Source: Aradus depressus (taxonomy: Eukaryota > Arthropoda > Insecta > Hemiptera > Aradidae). From it: a stretch of 64,000 nt of DNA. Positions within the stretch are counted from its first letter, which is position 1. Each line of letters opens with the position of its first letter. The DNA lies in the NCBI GenBank assembly GCA_963662175.1, contig OY759225.1, positions 16,789,601 through 16,853,600 of the forward strand. Reading direction: 5' to 3'. The position numbers and the translations under genes were made by a program. Of this stretch, positions 42,181-52,941 are shown one piece after another. The notes beneath the pieces are model-generated. The model saw only the letters and a list, made by a program, of their open reading frames with translations. It had not been told where the DNA came from and did not search any database.

Positions 42181-42752
42181 TACATCAAATTAAATCCTAA
42201 ACCTCGTAAGGATTACACTTATTGATTATCAGCCAAATCGGCCAAAGGGAAGGGGGAGTTTAGAGGTAGGGGGTGACATTGTTCAAAAAAGCCACTAATT
42301 TGTACTTGAGACGCCCCCAAGACCAGAGGCCATGTGTATTTCCGTGGGTTTTTTTTGAAGTTGTTGGTCTACCCTTTTGACTTCCTGTTCTTGACGAATG
42401 ACGGCCGGAGGATGGGATACATCATCATCATCATCGTTTTGAGATCCGAAGCCCCAAGACTCTCATCATCAGATGACATCCTTCGGTCGCAGGAGCAACT
42501 AGATCTGTAGATCCAACTACCTTATTTTAGACACACCCTTCTAATGTTAATTTAAATGTGTTAAAATAACAAACTCCCCTTCTGTCATATTTTTGGTCTC
42601 ATATATACAAATATAAATGTATCTTTTATTTTCATTTTCTATTTTTTGTAGTGTCACCCTCTTTAAGTCGATACAAGCTAAGACCCCAGTCAGAAGTGAT
42701 AATTCTTCATTAATATGAAGATGGCTGCTGTAGTGAGAAGTGATTATTTCCT
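42181..42752. other. D fragment and unrecognised DNA
   Basis: 42195-42260 is D-like (TATCAGCCAAATCGGCCAAA). A CAT run lies at 42421-42436. The remainder is unrecognised. Confidence 0.45.
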
Positions 42753-42788
42753 AGCCGGCTTTCGAGGTTGCCCTCATCATCAGGCAGT
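42753..42788 (-). ncRNA. hammerhead-like motif, type 2 copy b
   Basis: Identical core to 20821-20858. Here the flanks can also pair: ATTATTT upstream and AAATAAT downstream of the core (minus strand), giving a distal helix I. Same non-canonical extra T before helix II. Confidence 0.55.
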
Positions 42789-42884
42789 CTGATAAAATAA
42801 TTTTGATAATAACATAATTAAAAAGTTTTAATAAAATAAAATTTAAAAAATTAAAATAAACATTAAATTAATAAAACCTAATTA

Positions 42885-42928
42885 GAGGGCGCCGGTAGCT
42901 CAGTGTTATGGGTGCTTGTCTTCTGAGC
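42885..42928 (+). mobile_element. SINE head cut by minisatellite
   Basis: GAGGGCGCCGGTAGCTCAGT to GTCTTCTGAGC, then abrupt transition to the 24-bp repeat. Confidence 0.88.
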
Positions 42929-43216
42929 ATATATCATCCCTTATTTGTAGATTAGTATCATCATTTATTTGTAGATTAGTATCATCCCTTATTTGTAGAT
43001 TAGTATCATCCCTTATTTGTAGATTAGTATCATCCCTTATTTGTAGATTAGTATCATCCCTTATTTGTAGATTAGTAGCATCCCTTATTTGTAGATTAGT
43101 AGCATCCCTTATTTGTAGATTAGTATCATCCCTTATTTGTAGATTAGTATCATCCCTTATTTGTAGATTAGTATCATCCCTTATTTGTAGATTAGTATCA
43201 TCCCTTATTTGTAGAT
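42929..43216. repeat. 24-bp minisatellite, 12 units
   Basis: Unit CATCCCTTATTTGTAGATTA plus GTAT, nearly perfect. A T/G variant (GTAG for GTAT) marks two adjacent units and one unit reads CATCATTTATT. Because 24 is a multiple of 3, frames stay open on both strands (109 and 148 codons). These are not genes. Confidence 0.98.
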
Positions 43217-43444
43217 TCTTAGCCAAATCAGCCAAAGGGAAGAGGGGATTACGGGAGAGGCTTCAAACAAAAACTCTAAAAACTGTTGTTGTCGTAAAAA
43301 TATGGCACCTATTAATTTTCTGCGTTATAGGTCGAAGGGAAGGGGTAACCGAAAAAGGTTGACTTAACTGAAATGCCTTAATAACTGACAATATGAATCT
43401 ATCGACACAAAATTTAGTATGATGATTCAGAAGCCACTATGTAA
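43217..43444. repeat. family D, left part of an interrupted copy
   Basis: TAGCCAAATCAGCCAAAGGG to GATTCAGAAGCCACTATGTAA; it resumes after the MITE at 43937 with GTCAAATATTAAT and ends near 44030. Confidence 0.9.
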
Positions 43445-43933
43445 AGGGGGCTCTCCAAACGCAACGGAAAAACCGAAGGCATGCCTCGAGGCGTAAGACC
43501 TCAAGGAAAACCTCTATGTGTGGATGGAGAATTCTGTTGAGGTATTCCTGCGGATCTTACGTCTGGAGGCCGGAAATTTCAATACAAAATCTCATTCGTC
43601 TTGCCTCAAAATCTCATTCGCCAGGCCGATCGGACCGTATGGAGGGGTGGGAGGTAAGCCTCGAGGCGATTCAGTTGTACTCTAGTTGTGTGTGAGAAGA
43701 GCACTTGTTTGATTAAATCCAGTTAAAAAATTTAAAAAAATTTATAGCTAACAATAAACCAACAACAGCATGAGCATCATCTGTTGACGCCATTGCGGCG
43801 AACACACAAACTGCCTTAAGGATGGCCTTCGTATATTCCATAGTGTGTCGAGACCCCCCATAATTTAGGTTCGCCTCAAGACCCGGCGCCTCGAGGCATG
43901 CCTTCGGTTTTTCCGTTGCGTGTGGAGCCCCCT
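43445..43933 (+). mobile_element. MITE with long terminal inverted repeats, TAA-flanked
   Basis: 489 bp. Ends AGGGGGCTCTCCAAACGCAA and inverted AGGGGGCTCCACACGCAA, continuing for about 45 bp of near-perfect inverted repeat (AAAAACCGAAGGCATGCCTC). TAA at 43442-43444 and 43934-43936. Inserted in a D copy, so the empty site can be read. PIF/Harbinger-type by target site. No ORF. Confidence 0.95.
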
Positions 43934-44030
43934 TAAGTCAAATATTAATTTTTTGCTCAAACGTTTAGCTTTGGAGGAAGAGCGAAAACATAATTCATTA
44001 ATTCGATATGGGGAAGTAAATAGCCGTTGA

Positions 44031-45374
44031 TTCAATTATATGGTTAATTTGTCGGCCCAAAGTTTATCATAGGACTTATAAATTATTAACTGACCATTTT
44101 GAACTTTGAAGCTATACTTGAGACATCAGTTATTAATATTTATTAAGTGAGTCAGTTGACCAATATCTCATTAATTATATAATTGGTCTTTAACTGATTC
44201 GAACTCCCAAACAGGACCTTCGATAGGACTATAATACATTATATTATAATTGATTTAAACATTTAGTTAATGTTTTCATCTGAGTCCTTTATTATAATAT
44301 ATACCTAGTATATAATGAATGGTGCGAAAATCGGAGATCGAGGTTTCAATAGATTTTTAACGTTTCAAGTTCCCCTGATTTTTTAACCGTCTCACAGTGC
44401 GGCTTAATTAGCGCGAAAAAATTATAAAGTACACTTCTCATATTTTACAAGCATCTATATGATAGGAAAATATTATAATTAAAGAGATACGTTTCATTAG
44501 AGTAAAAAAAAAAATGAAAAAAGAACTTGCTTGTCAGCAGTTTAATAATAAAAATAGAATAAAATAATTTTTAAAATAATACGATGAATCATCCGATGAG
44601 TTGGTAACGACATGTTGGGTTCTCTTAGCAGCGATAACACATCCGTCGGAAAATATTTTCTTGTAGAACGATACTTTCGCAATTCCACACTTTTCATGAA
44701 ATTATTCATTTTCTTGGAAGAGATTTCTATCAATTTTGTTGGATAATCGTTTTTGAAGTGCAACCGCTACGTTTCGTTTAAGACTCTTGAATTTCAACCA
44801 TAGTGAAAACATGTAAGAGTTCTTCACTACATTACATCTTCCTGTAAAAGGAAAAAAAAAAAAACTTATCAAGGAGAGCTAAGGTTCTGCTTCTTTTACA
44901 GCAATTAGAACAATTAGAATACTAAATTACCAAGTGAAAAATGCTAAGTAGAAGGCGTGCAATCGCGTGCAATTTTTCGGGCGGCTTTCAGAATGTAAAA
45001 TTTCCAATAAACAACTTTATGCATTGAATTTAATTAATTTATGCACAATTTTGGCAAAATAAACAATATAGTTTATTCACTTAGCTTCTCCTCAATCAGA
45101 CATATTAGCTAAGGATTGAAAAATAAATGAACCACACTGCACCATTGTCAGAATGTAACTGATGTGTAAAGATAATGACGTGGCGTTCCTGTGTTTACAT
45201 TTCGGCTTTGCACACTTATTGTAAACAACCGAGGCCCACCTCTTGTCTACAACTCGTCAACTTCCAATACCAATTGTTCCCATTTTTCTAGTGAGAGTTT
45301 CATAATTTCAATTTTTTCGTGTTAAGTTGGTGAATTGCCCCACTGTGCGGTGTTGTGTGTGTGTTTCTATGTGA
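44031..45374. other. no recognisable feature
   Basis: The longest stretch without repeats I can name. AT-rich. The 73-codon minus ORF at 44542-44763 has no domain. A TG run lies at 45352-45364. Confidence 0.4.
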
Positions 45375-45600
45375 TTGTGAAGTTGTGAGCGCTATACCGA
45401 AAAAACTAATGAGCTTAAAATTTGGAATGAAGATGTCACATGTGCTAAGTTAGATCTGGATGATTTTGGCTGAAATCGGACGAAAATTGAGACCACTTTA
45501 CTTCGGGGCTTAAGTACATTTTAAAATATTTCGCGATTATCTATGAACTAATCAAAAATGCTTTCAAGTAAAAGTTCTATGAACTTGAAAGACATATTAT
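45375..45600 (+). repeat. family Z, copy 3
   Basis: GTTGTGAGCGCTATACCGAA, TTTGGAATGAAGATGTCACA, GAAAATTGAGACCACTTTAC; matches 23520-23665 reversed. Confidence 0.75.
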
Positions 45601-45714
45601 AAAAATTACGATTTTTCGTAGTTCGTCCGGTTTTTGAGATACATGCCGAAAACCGTACTGAAATGTAGTTTTGAAACATAATTTTCCTTGTATAATTTTC
45701 CTATGTTTCCTTGA

Positions 45715-45965
45715 TTTATCAGCAATCAGCAGAAAGGAAGGGTGGATCAGAAGGGCCTCAAATCATAAACCCTAATAACTGAATGATTATAAAATGAATT
45801 TATCGATACAAAATTTAGTATGAGGATTTAGGAGTCCCTATGTACTATGTATGTCAACTGTTGAATATTAGCGCAAATGGTAAAATGGTTTTGAGAGGGA
45901 GCTACGTTAATTGATTAATTCGTTCTGGGGAAGTATATTGCCGGTGATACACCGTCGAATTTTTG
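45715..45965. repeat. family D fragment
   Basis: TCAGCAATCAGCAGAAAGGA, ATGAATTTATCGATACAAAA, GAATATTAGCGCAAATGG, GTATATTGCCGGTGATACAC. Confidence 0.85.
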
Positions 45966-46108
45966 AAGTGAAACTTCTTTAGCGAGACTATTACCTCGAC
46001 ATAAAAAATCAAACATGAAACGCTAAGGAAAAGGGGAATGAGTAGCCAATGCGTACAAGTCATTTACGAGTTTAGTTCTGTGTCGATGCATCAGCTGTTG
46101 CAATATAT

Positions 46109-46383
46109 AGGTTAGGTTAGTTTTTATGACTCATGCCCGGGCTTTAACTACGAGGTCATATCGCCTACTACCAGTGCGGTCTTTCGTCACTCTGGTGGAC
46201 ATGAGCCCGACTCTACTGTGGGAGTCCTAAATTTTGCCTACCCTAAATTTTTATTCACCTAGGGCAGGGGTCTTTAACGAGTACCTGACATCGTACAGGC
46301 TCGGGACCATCGCTTAACGTCCCCTCCGAAGGACGGCGTGCTTAAGTTTATTTTACCTCCCAGATAAAATAAACTAAAGGCCC
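46109..46383 (-). mobile_element. SINE with short telomere-like tail, head missing
   Basis: GGTTAGGTTAGTTTTTATGA to TAAAATAAACTAAAGGCCC. Confidence 0.94.
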
Positions 46384-46444
46384 TTGTAATATATATTTAT
46401 TTATATATTTATAACGGCATAACATTTGCCATTAGCAATTGCGA

Positions 46445-46940
46445 TAACTAGTACAGTGTCAGGTGCGTGGCTGTACTGCTGAGGTACGTGACCGAAGAGA
46501 AGTCCAGGCTAGTCCTGGAGCAGGTCCCTCGGAGAGGCGTCGTGGTGGATTTGTGGGGAGAGTGTTTGTGAAATTTTGGTATCGGATAACAGAGGGTACA
46601 AATGAGATGTTGAGGTCATTATGTAATGTGAGGTTTGAAACGTATATGCAATGTGGCATAGTATAATGGATTGTATTGACGGAAGACGTTGAATGTTTGA
46701 TTTTTTGGCTGATCCCCATGTATGTGATGTTTGTCTTCAAGCGATAACGTCGATCGTCGTCCGATGATTGATTTCAGTCGTCCAATTCGTCTTCTGAGAT
46801 CTGTGCGTTTCAGTTTGACATGAGTTGTCCAAGTTAAACTTCTGTCTAAATGAAGTCCTAGATATCGTACAGTGTCGGGCTGTAATGTAAACTGGTGGAC
46901 AAGTGTTGTGTCTGATATTAAATGTGGTTTGCACAGATTT
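46445..46940 (-). pseudogene. Jockey-type LINE ORF2 C-terminal relic
   Basis: Minus-strand frames: KPHLISDTTLVHQFTLQPDT, VRYLGLHLDRSLTWTTHVKL, KRTDLRRRIGRLKSIIGRRS, a gap, then LTLHNDLNISFVPSV and NPPRRLSEGPAPGLAW. Same layout as the C-terminus of the LINE at 55.1-57.8 kb (VRYLGLYLDRRLTWN...LHHDLNIPF). Frameshifts and a deletion of the region between. Confidence 0.88.
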
Positions 46941-47574
46941 GTCTCTATTAACTTTTATTCTCCATTTGTGTTACTGTATTAATTCACTTTACCACATTGT
47001 AATGAATGTATCGGCATGAAATTTCATATTTATTGTGAAAGCTCAATGAGGGCATAACAAATTTTAGCGTTCTGAAGACAATGGGAGGGACTCAATTCAA
47101 AAAGTACACAAAAGCCCATTGCCGGTGATTCACCGACAACCTTTTTTTCTAGGTATAACTTGCAAAAAGCCCTTAAGAGCACTCTGAGGCCGAAATAACC
47201 TGGTTAAGGGAGGCTGTGACTCTCACCTCATAATCGAGTTGCTCATCAGAATCGAATTATCAGTCGAGTCAGCCCTACACAATCAGGTTATCCTGTACTG
47301 ACGATAGCAACAGTAGGATATCTCAAGTATCCTTAACTCATCCAGGAAGAAATGTATTTCCTTGTTGAAACTCAATTTCCTTTTAGGGGAAGTCAACGGA
47401 AAATATTGTAACAGAATACCTTATTTCTGAGTCCACTTATGAATTTAGAAAAAAAAAACTTATTTTTATGACAATTCTCTTCCCACATCTTACTACAATA
47501 AGTGAAAATAAAAAATATTTTATTGATCTGGTACTTCACTGTTACCACTGGTTTGTGATAACTAAAGTGCGGTA
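46941..47574. other. D fragment and unrecognised DNA
   Basis: 46990-47145 is D-like (TTGTAATGAATGTATCGGCA, CCGGTGATTCACCGACAACC). 47146-47570 has no recognised feature. Confidence 0.5.
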
Positions 47575-48248
47575 CAGTAGAACCTTTTTAAGACGAACCT
47601 CGATAAGCCGAAAACCTCCAAAACTCGAAAAAAAAGTTTTGTTCCTTTCCCTTCAAGCCCCAAAACCTCCATTACTCGAAATCTCAACCCTCTATTAGTC
47701 GAAATAATCAGTGGATCCCTACAAGCCATTTTGGTACATATTTTCCCTCTATAACTCGAAAAAATAAATTGGACCTCTGTATCTCGAACACAGCAATGTT
47801 TTATTTTACAACCTTTACAACTCGATTATTTGAAACTTATTACCTCTATAGCTCGAAGAAAAATAAGTTACCGACTTTAAGAATTTGCCGACAATGTACA
47901 CCATTGTTTGGTAGAAAACAATTTAGTATACAATAAATAGGATTACCAATTATCTAAAACAAAAAAAAATTACTGACTTTTTTTATTACCTACATATACT
48001 ACGTATTTTTTAATTTAAGGATGTTTTGAAATAATGTTGATTTATAATAAATATAAATATGTTTGTTACGTCTGTAACTTGAATTTTAATTTATTTCACC
48101 TCTCTAACTCAAGATTAGTTAGAATGAATCTTAACCTCTGCAAGCCGAATCAAAATCCGCCTAAGTCGAAATCCTCCATAAGTCGAAAACTCTATAACTC
48201 GAATTTTTTGGCGTCTCCCTTGATGTTCGACTTATAGAGGTTCTACTG
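47575..48248 (+). mobile_element. pogo-like MITE, copy 3
   Basis: 674 bp between TA at 47573-47574 and 48249-48250. Very similar throughout to the 31.8-kb copy, so the two are likely of similar age. Confidence 0.95.
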
Positions 48249-48250
48249 TA

Positions 48251-48589
48251 TATATATTCTTGTATCAACTTTGTGGAGTTGATTCAATCAATAAGAAATC
48301 AATAATTTAAATGCATTTTTATAATTAAAAAATATAAATGAAGTGTAATTATTAAAAATTATCTTTATGTTAACTTTCTTGTTGCTGTATTTGCTTTTGT
48401 CTTGCAAGGAATTGTCGTACACGTTCCGTTGAAGTTTTTGGCATTTTTAACTATATAGGTAACACTAACTCAGAATAAAACTAAACGTATTATTTAATTA
48501 AACATAACATTATTTTAACGCATAAGCTATAGCACACAACAGCTGAAAGCTCATACTTACATGGAAATTTACACCAGCTAACAGACTGG
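48251..48589. other. no recognisable feature
   Basis: AT-rich; unrecognised. Confidence 0.4.
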
Positions 48590-48740
48590 TATGGTATGCC
48601 CCTGGCTGAAGATGGTAGAAATATCGAAAGTACTCCCATATTAAATATAATTTGTGAAATAGACAATATTTTTAAAAAACTTACTTTTTTATTTATCTTT
48701 TATTAAGAGTTTCACAATATCTCTGCAAAATATGTTAAGT
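48590..48740 (-). repeat. hairpin-ended repeat, second copy
   Basis: Reverse copy of 35000-35130: GATGGTAGAAATATCGAAAG, TATAATTTGTGAAATAGACA, GAGTTTCACAATATCTCTGC. Confidence 0.8.
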
Positions 48741-49299
48741 ATTACAAGGAAATAGTATAGTATAGTGTTATAAGGGAATAAAGGAAATTAAATCTCCCAT
48801 TTTCTTATTCCCTTTTCTGAACGAAATAAGGTTGAAAGACCAGAGTAGGGTATTGCCTTACCTATCTTTTCTTTTTTTCTTTTCTCAAGAAGTAAATAAA
48901 GAAGCCAAGAAGATTGCTCTAACCTGGAGTCAAGAAGAATTTCTGAATAATCATTCAGGGCAGAAAAGCTTTTGGAAAAATTAAGTTTATTCTCAAAAAT
49001 AAATGTAAAAATTAAGATGTGAAAATATATTGACGAATCTCCTGTAGAAGATATTAAAATAATATGTTTTTCTAAATTATGTTAAATACATTAACATAAA
49101 AACTTTAATAACTGAGTCCTACATGTTGCACATCCAGGTTTATTCCTGGGTAGGGGTCTTTAACGTGTACTTGACGTCCAAAGGACGGCGTGCTTAATTC
49201 TTCTCCTGATTACCCCCTTTTCTTTGGCCAATTAGACTGAGAATTATTTTCTTTCAAATTAATTTTTAAGAAAAATCTTGATTTCAACAATGAAAATAA
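48741..49299. other. unrecognised, with SINE fragment at 49112-49195
   Basis: 49135-49195 is a reverse SINE scrap (GGGTAGGGGTCTTTAACGTG, AAGGACGGCGTGCTTA). The rest is AT-rich. Confidence 0.5.
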
Positions 49300-49790
49300 A
49301 TTTCTGTGTGTCTGTGAGCACGATAACTCCCGATAGAATGAATGTATCGACACGAAATTTTATATGTGTATCCAGAACCTTCTAAGGACGACACTTATTG
49401 ATTTTCAGTTAAATCGGCCAAATGAAAGGAACGTTTTAGGGGGAAGCTTAACACAAAAAGTTTAATAACTGTCGTTGTAATGAATGTATCGACACGAAAT
49501 TTTATGTGTCATCCCAGAACCCTCTTAGGACGACACCTATTGATTTTCAGTTAAATCGGCCAAATGAATAGGACGTTTTAGGGGGGAAGCTTAACACAAA
49601 AACATTAATAACTGTCGTTGTAATGAATGTATCGACATGAAATTTAGTATGAGGATTCAGAAGCCTCTTTGTAAGTCAAATATTGAATTTAAGCCCAATT
49701 AGCTGGTTGGCTTTGGAGGGAGAGCTAAAATGTAATTATGTCGTGCTGGGGAAGTACATAGCCTATGATTAGGGGGTCGGAAAACATAAA
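49300..49790. repeat. family D, two tandem ~142-bp modules and right arm
   Basis: TTTTCAGTTAAATCGGCCAA occurs twice, near 49403 and 49545. Followed by CTGGTTGGCTTTGGAGGGAG and GGGGTCGGAAAACATAAAAT. Confidence 0.92.
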
Positions 49791-50206
49791 ATTCCGATAA
49801 AAACTCAACATAAAATTTCCGATTAACATAAGTTATACTTAGATTGTACCCTAACTGACAATGAGTGTATCGCCATGTTCCTTGGAAGTCCCATCTACAG
49901 TCTGACTACATACTCACATTACAGACGCACCATCTCTAATTACTCTTAGTTAATTAACTCTTCAGCTACAGACTATGTTACTTCACCTCCATGATCAAAG
50001 CAACACATGCATACATTCCCAACCTAAATGTATCATCATTCTCTGGTGTAATAATTAAATTAAGTCAGAAGTATTCTACCCTTTCTTCGCTTTAGATCTA
50101 ATGAAATGAAAAAGAGGTCGGAAAATCAACGGCAATGTTCTTTCCCAGTACGAATTTATCAACTAAGTTTTTGCTCTCCCTCTGAAACTAATTTACCGAA
50201 TGAAAC
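49791..50206. other. no clear feature
   Basis: Short D-like pieces (50130-50190: GTACGAATTTATCAACTAAG) in unrecognised DNA. Confidence 0.4.
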
Positions 50207-50898
50207 TTACTCAGAGATAAACTATCGACGTGTGAAACTATCGATGACAAAACCAATAGTATCGATAGTAATATCGAAATATGTTTTTAAGCAGAAGTGA
50301 CATTAATACACTCTATGCTCATGTATATGCACGCATGTACAATGTAATTTAAGGAAGACAAATAAATATGATGTCGTACAGTGTAAGTACCTATATTTCT
50401 TTTACGACTACGCTAAATGGTTGAAAATCAATGGCTATGTATGAAACAATGCGACTTAGGAGAATCCTGTACCTCTCGGAGTTTCTTTCGTATGTTTTTG
50501 TTGAGCTCAAGTAAAAACAAATTCCACTTCCACTACCTCTATTCTCTGCTGTATCTGTAGCTGTGCGCAAAGCGTTCCCGTTGTAATCGCTGTGATGTTT
50601 TCTCAACAAGTGATCCTTCAAATTGTTCTGTATGATGTCACTGCACAAACGATATTTAGCCAGTTTTTTTTTGGACCTACATTCTTATCGAAGTAACTCC
50701 ACACATCGAACTTACGTTTACGACTCATTTTTTAATTCAAAACAACAAAGCGCTCTACAAAAATACTAAATTTTCAGTTCAGTGCAACGCAACACTACAA
50801 AAACAGTAAATGTAACCTTCCTTCGATAGTATCGATAGTTCAACGCCGATAGTATCGAAACTATTGATAATGTCATCTATCGATATTTTACATCCCTG
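50207..50898 (-). mobile_element. hAT-type element remnant with TATCGATA-rich ends
   Basis: The right end, read on the minus strand from 50898, starts CAGGGATGTAAAATATCGAT, a hAT-like terminus. TATCGATA-type motifs cluster near both borders (50225-50285 and 50825-50885). It encodes a BED-finger N-terminus (next entry). The left terminus is not identifiable, so the left border is approximate. Confidence 0.65.
50391..50728 (-). pseudogene. hAT transposase N-terminus with BED zinc finger
   Basis: Begins MSRKRKFDVWSYFDKNVGPK (minus, from 50728). A frame change in an A-run follows, then AKYRLCSDIIQNNLKDHLLR and KHHSDYNGNA, and after a linker SYIAIDFQPFSVV. The pattern (VWxYF, C-x-x-C, HL-x3-H, then the DLQPFSVV-like start of the catalytic domain) is that of BED-finger hAT transposases. 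The first zinc Cys appears to be Tyr. The catalytic domain is lost. Confidence 0.75.
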
Positions 50899-50929
50899 TT
50901 CAGGGACTACTAATTTTGTCTTGATACAT

Positions 50930-51285
50930 TTGTGTTAGAATTTTTGAGTTAGGCTCCCTCTTGTGATCCCCAACTCTCCATCGGCCGATTTGGCTGAGAA
51001 TGGATAGGTATTTATTACATTTGCAGTTATTAAAGTTTTTGTGATTTACCCCCACTTCCTAACTACCCCCTTCCTAACCATCCCCTTCCTAACTATCCCC
51101 TTCCTAACCACCCCCTTCCTAACCATCCCCTTCCTAACCACCCCCTTCCTAACCACCCCCTTCCTAACTTTTTTTAAAATTATAGGTGAATCCAGAAACC
51201 GATAAGAACGACTTTGAAAGATTTTCAATCAAATCGACCAAAGGGAAAGTGGAGGCTAGCGGAGGCTTAACTCCAATAAATGTGT
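50930..51285. repeat. family D pieces around a 15-bp minisatellite
   Basis: 50930-51045 and 51185-51285 are D modules (GGCCGATTTGGCTGAGAATG; TTTTCAATCAAATCGACCAA). 51048-51168 is a tandem of about 8 units of CCTTCCTAACCACCC, expanded from the C-rich segment of the module. Confidence 0.88.
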
Positions 51286-51288
51286 CGA

Positions 51289-51468
51289 GGGCGCCGGTAG
51301 CTCAGTGGTATGCGTGCCTGCTTACTGAACTCAAGCGTTCGAAACTTGGCCGATGCCCTTTGGTTTTTTATCTGGGAGTTGAAAAAACTTTGACCATGCC
51401 GTCCTTCGGATGGTTTTGAGTCTGTACGATATCAGGAACTCGTTAAAGACCCCTATCTCACGTAAAGG
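51289..51468 (+). mobile_element. SINE 5' part, poly-T/A hairpin subfamily
   Basis: Head GGGCGCCGGTAGCTCAGTGG, damaged B-box (GCGTTCGAAACTT), hairpin GTTTTTT (51363-51369) / AAAAAAC (51382-51388), ending CGTTAAAGACCCCTATCTC. No 3' half. Confidence 0.92.
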
Positions 51469-51638
51469 AAATATCTACAGAACATCTAAATGAGACACCT
51501 ACTAATTTTTAGCCATAAGGTTCGATTTGTTTTAGAGGGAGGGCGAAGGGGTTTGTGCAGGGGAAGTACATTACTGGTGATTTACGGACGACTGTTTTTT
51601 AACATTTTTGTTTACATATTCTTTGTATAGCTGGGAAT
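51469..51638. repeat. family D scraps
   Basis: GGGGAAGTACATTACTGGTG and TTCTTTGTATAGCTGGGAAT are D-family end blocks. Confidence 0.7.
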
Positions 51639-51979
51639 GAGGGCGCCGGTAGCTCAGTGGTATGCGTGCTTGCCTTCTGAGCTCAAGAACGTGGGTTCGA
51701 AACCCGACCGAGGCCCTTGGTTTATTTTATCTGGGAAGTAAAATAAACTTAAGCACGCCGTCGTTCGGATGGAACGTTTAAAAGGTCCCGAGCCTGTACG
51801 ATGTTAGGTACTCGTTAAAGATCCCTGCTTTAGGTGAATAAAAAATTAGGGTAGACAAAATTTAGGACTCCCACAGTAGAGTCGGGCTCATCGCCAGTGA
51901 CGAATGAGCGCTCTGGTAGTAGGCGATATGACCTCTTAGTTAAAGCCTGGGCATCAGTCATAAAACCTAACCTAACCTA
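51639..51979 (+). mobile_element. full-length SINE with telomere-like tail
   Basis: GAGGGCGCCGGTAGCTCAGT to CATAAAACCTAACCTAACCT. Perfect B-box GGGTTCGAAACCC; hairpin GTTTATTTTA (51720-51729) / TAAAATAAAC (51739-51748). Confidence 0.97.
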
Positions 51980-52435
51980 GCTACCCATAAGCTAGTTGCG
52001 CTCACTTCTTCTACAATAGTTATTATTGGGTCATCTCCTCTGACTAGATCTCATTGGGAGTGTGGTTATCTGACCCACATCTCTGAAGCCCTGTCTGAAA
52101 TTATCGAAGTCCCGTGGACAATTCAGTTTGCGAAGGACCGGTTTTCAAACCCAGTAAATTGCCTCAGCCCCCAGTCCAGGGTTGAGCTCAGGATTTATTG
52201 GATAGAGCAGTGCTCCATCTCGGCTCCAATATACACGGATATAGAGTCATTGGCCACGAAGCAAAGCCCCAAAGCGAATCCTGATTTGAAATCTCGGGTG
52301 TTTGGGTAAAAAGGCTTAACTCAGCAAATCTGAATTTTAAGAGGGGAATTTCTGAAGCTTTGAAAAATTCCTGCAAGCATATTTATGTTACTTAAAATAT
52401 TATTTCTACAAAGTATTAAATATAAACAAAGTAAA
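51980..52435. other. unique-looking sequence, unrecognised
   Basis: Less AT-rich; a 62-codon minus ORF (52188-52376) has no known domain. Confidence 0.35.
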
Positions 52436-52722
52436 TCGAAACCCGACCGAGGCCCTTAGTTTATTTTATCTGGGAGGTAAAATAAACTTAAGCACGCCGT
52501 CCTTCGGAGGGGACGTTAAGCGATGGTCTCGAGCCTGTACGATGTCAGTTACTCGTTAAAGACCCCTACCCTAGGTGAATAAAAATTTAGAGTAGGCAAA
52601 ATTTAGGACTCCCACAGTAGAGTCAGGCTCATGTCCACCAGAGTGACGAAAGAGCGCTCTGGTAGTAGGCAATATGACCTCGTAGTTAAAGCCCGGGCAT
52701 GAGTCATAAAACCTAACCTAAC
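52436..52722 (+). mobile_element. SINE without A-box half, telomere-like tail
   Basis: TCGAAACCCGACCGAGGCCC to CATAAAACCTAACCTAAC. Confidence 0.95.
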
Positions 52723-52941
52723 ATTGAATTTCTAACTGATTATATAACTGGCCCTACACTTTTTATGGCTGAAGAAGTAGAAATGAACTTATTATATCTG
52801 AAAAAGAAGTCTGTATAGGTGTGTGTGCGTGTCTGTGTCTATGAACACGATAACTCCCGAATGTATCGACACTAAATTTTATATGTGAATTCAGAACCCT
52901 ATGAGAACAACACCTATCGATTTTCAGGCAAATCTGTTGAA
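52723..52941. repeat. family D, left part of an interrupted copy
   Basis: GAACACGATAACTCCCGAAT and CCTATCGATTTTCAGGCAAA. Resumes at 53286 with TTAAAGGGAACGGGTGATTA and continues to about 53580. Confidence 0.85.

Noticed and set aside
42906..43362. 109- and 148-codon ORFs on opposite strands
   Set aside because: Product of the 24-bp minisatellite, whose length keeps frames open. No start context or domain.
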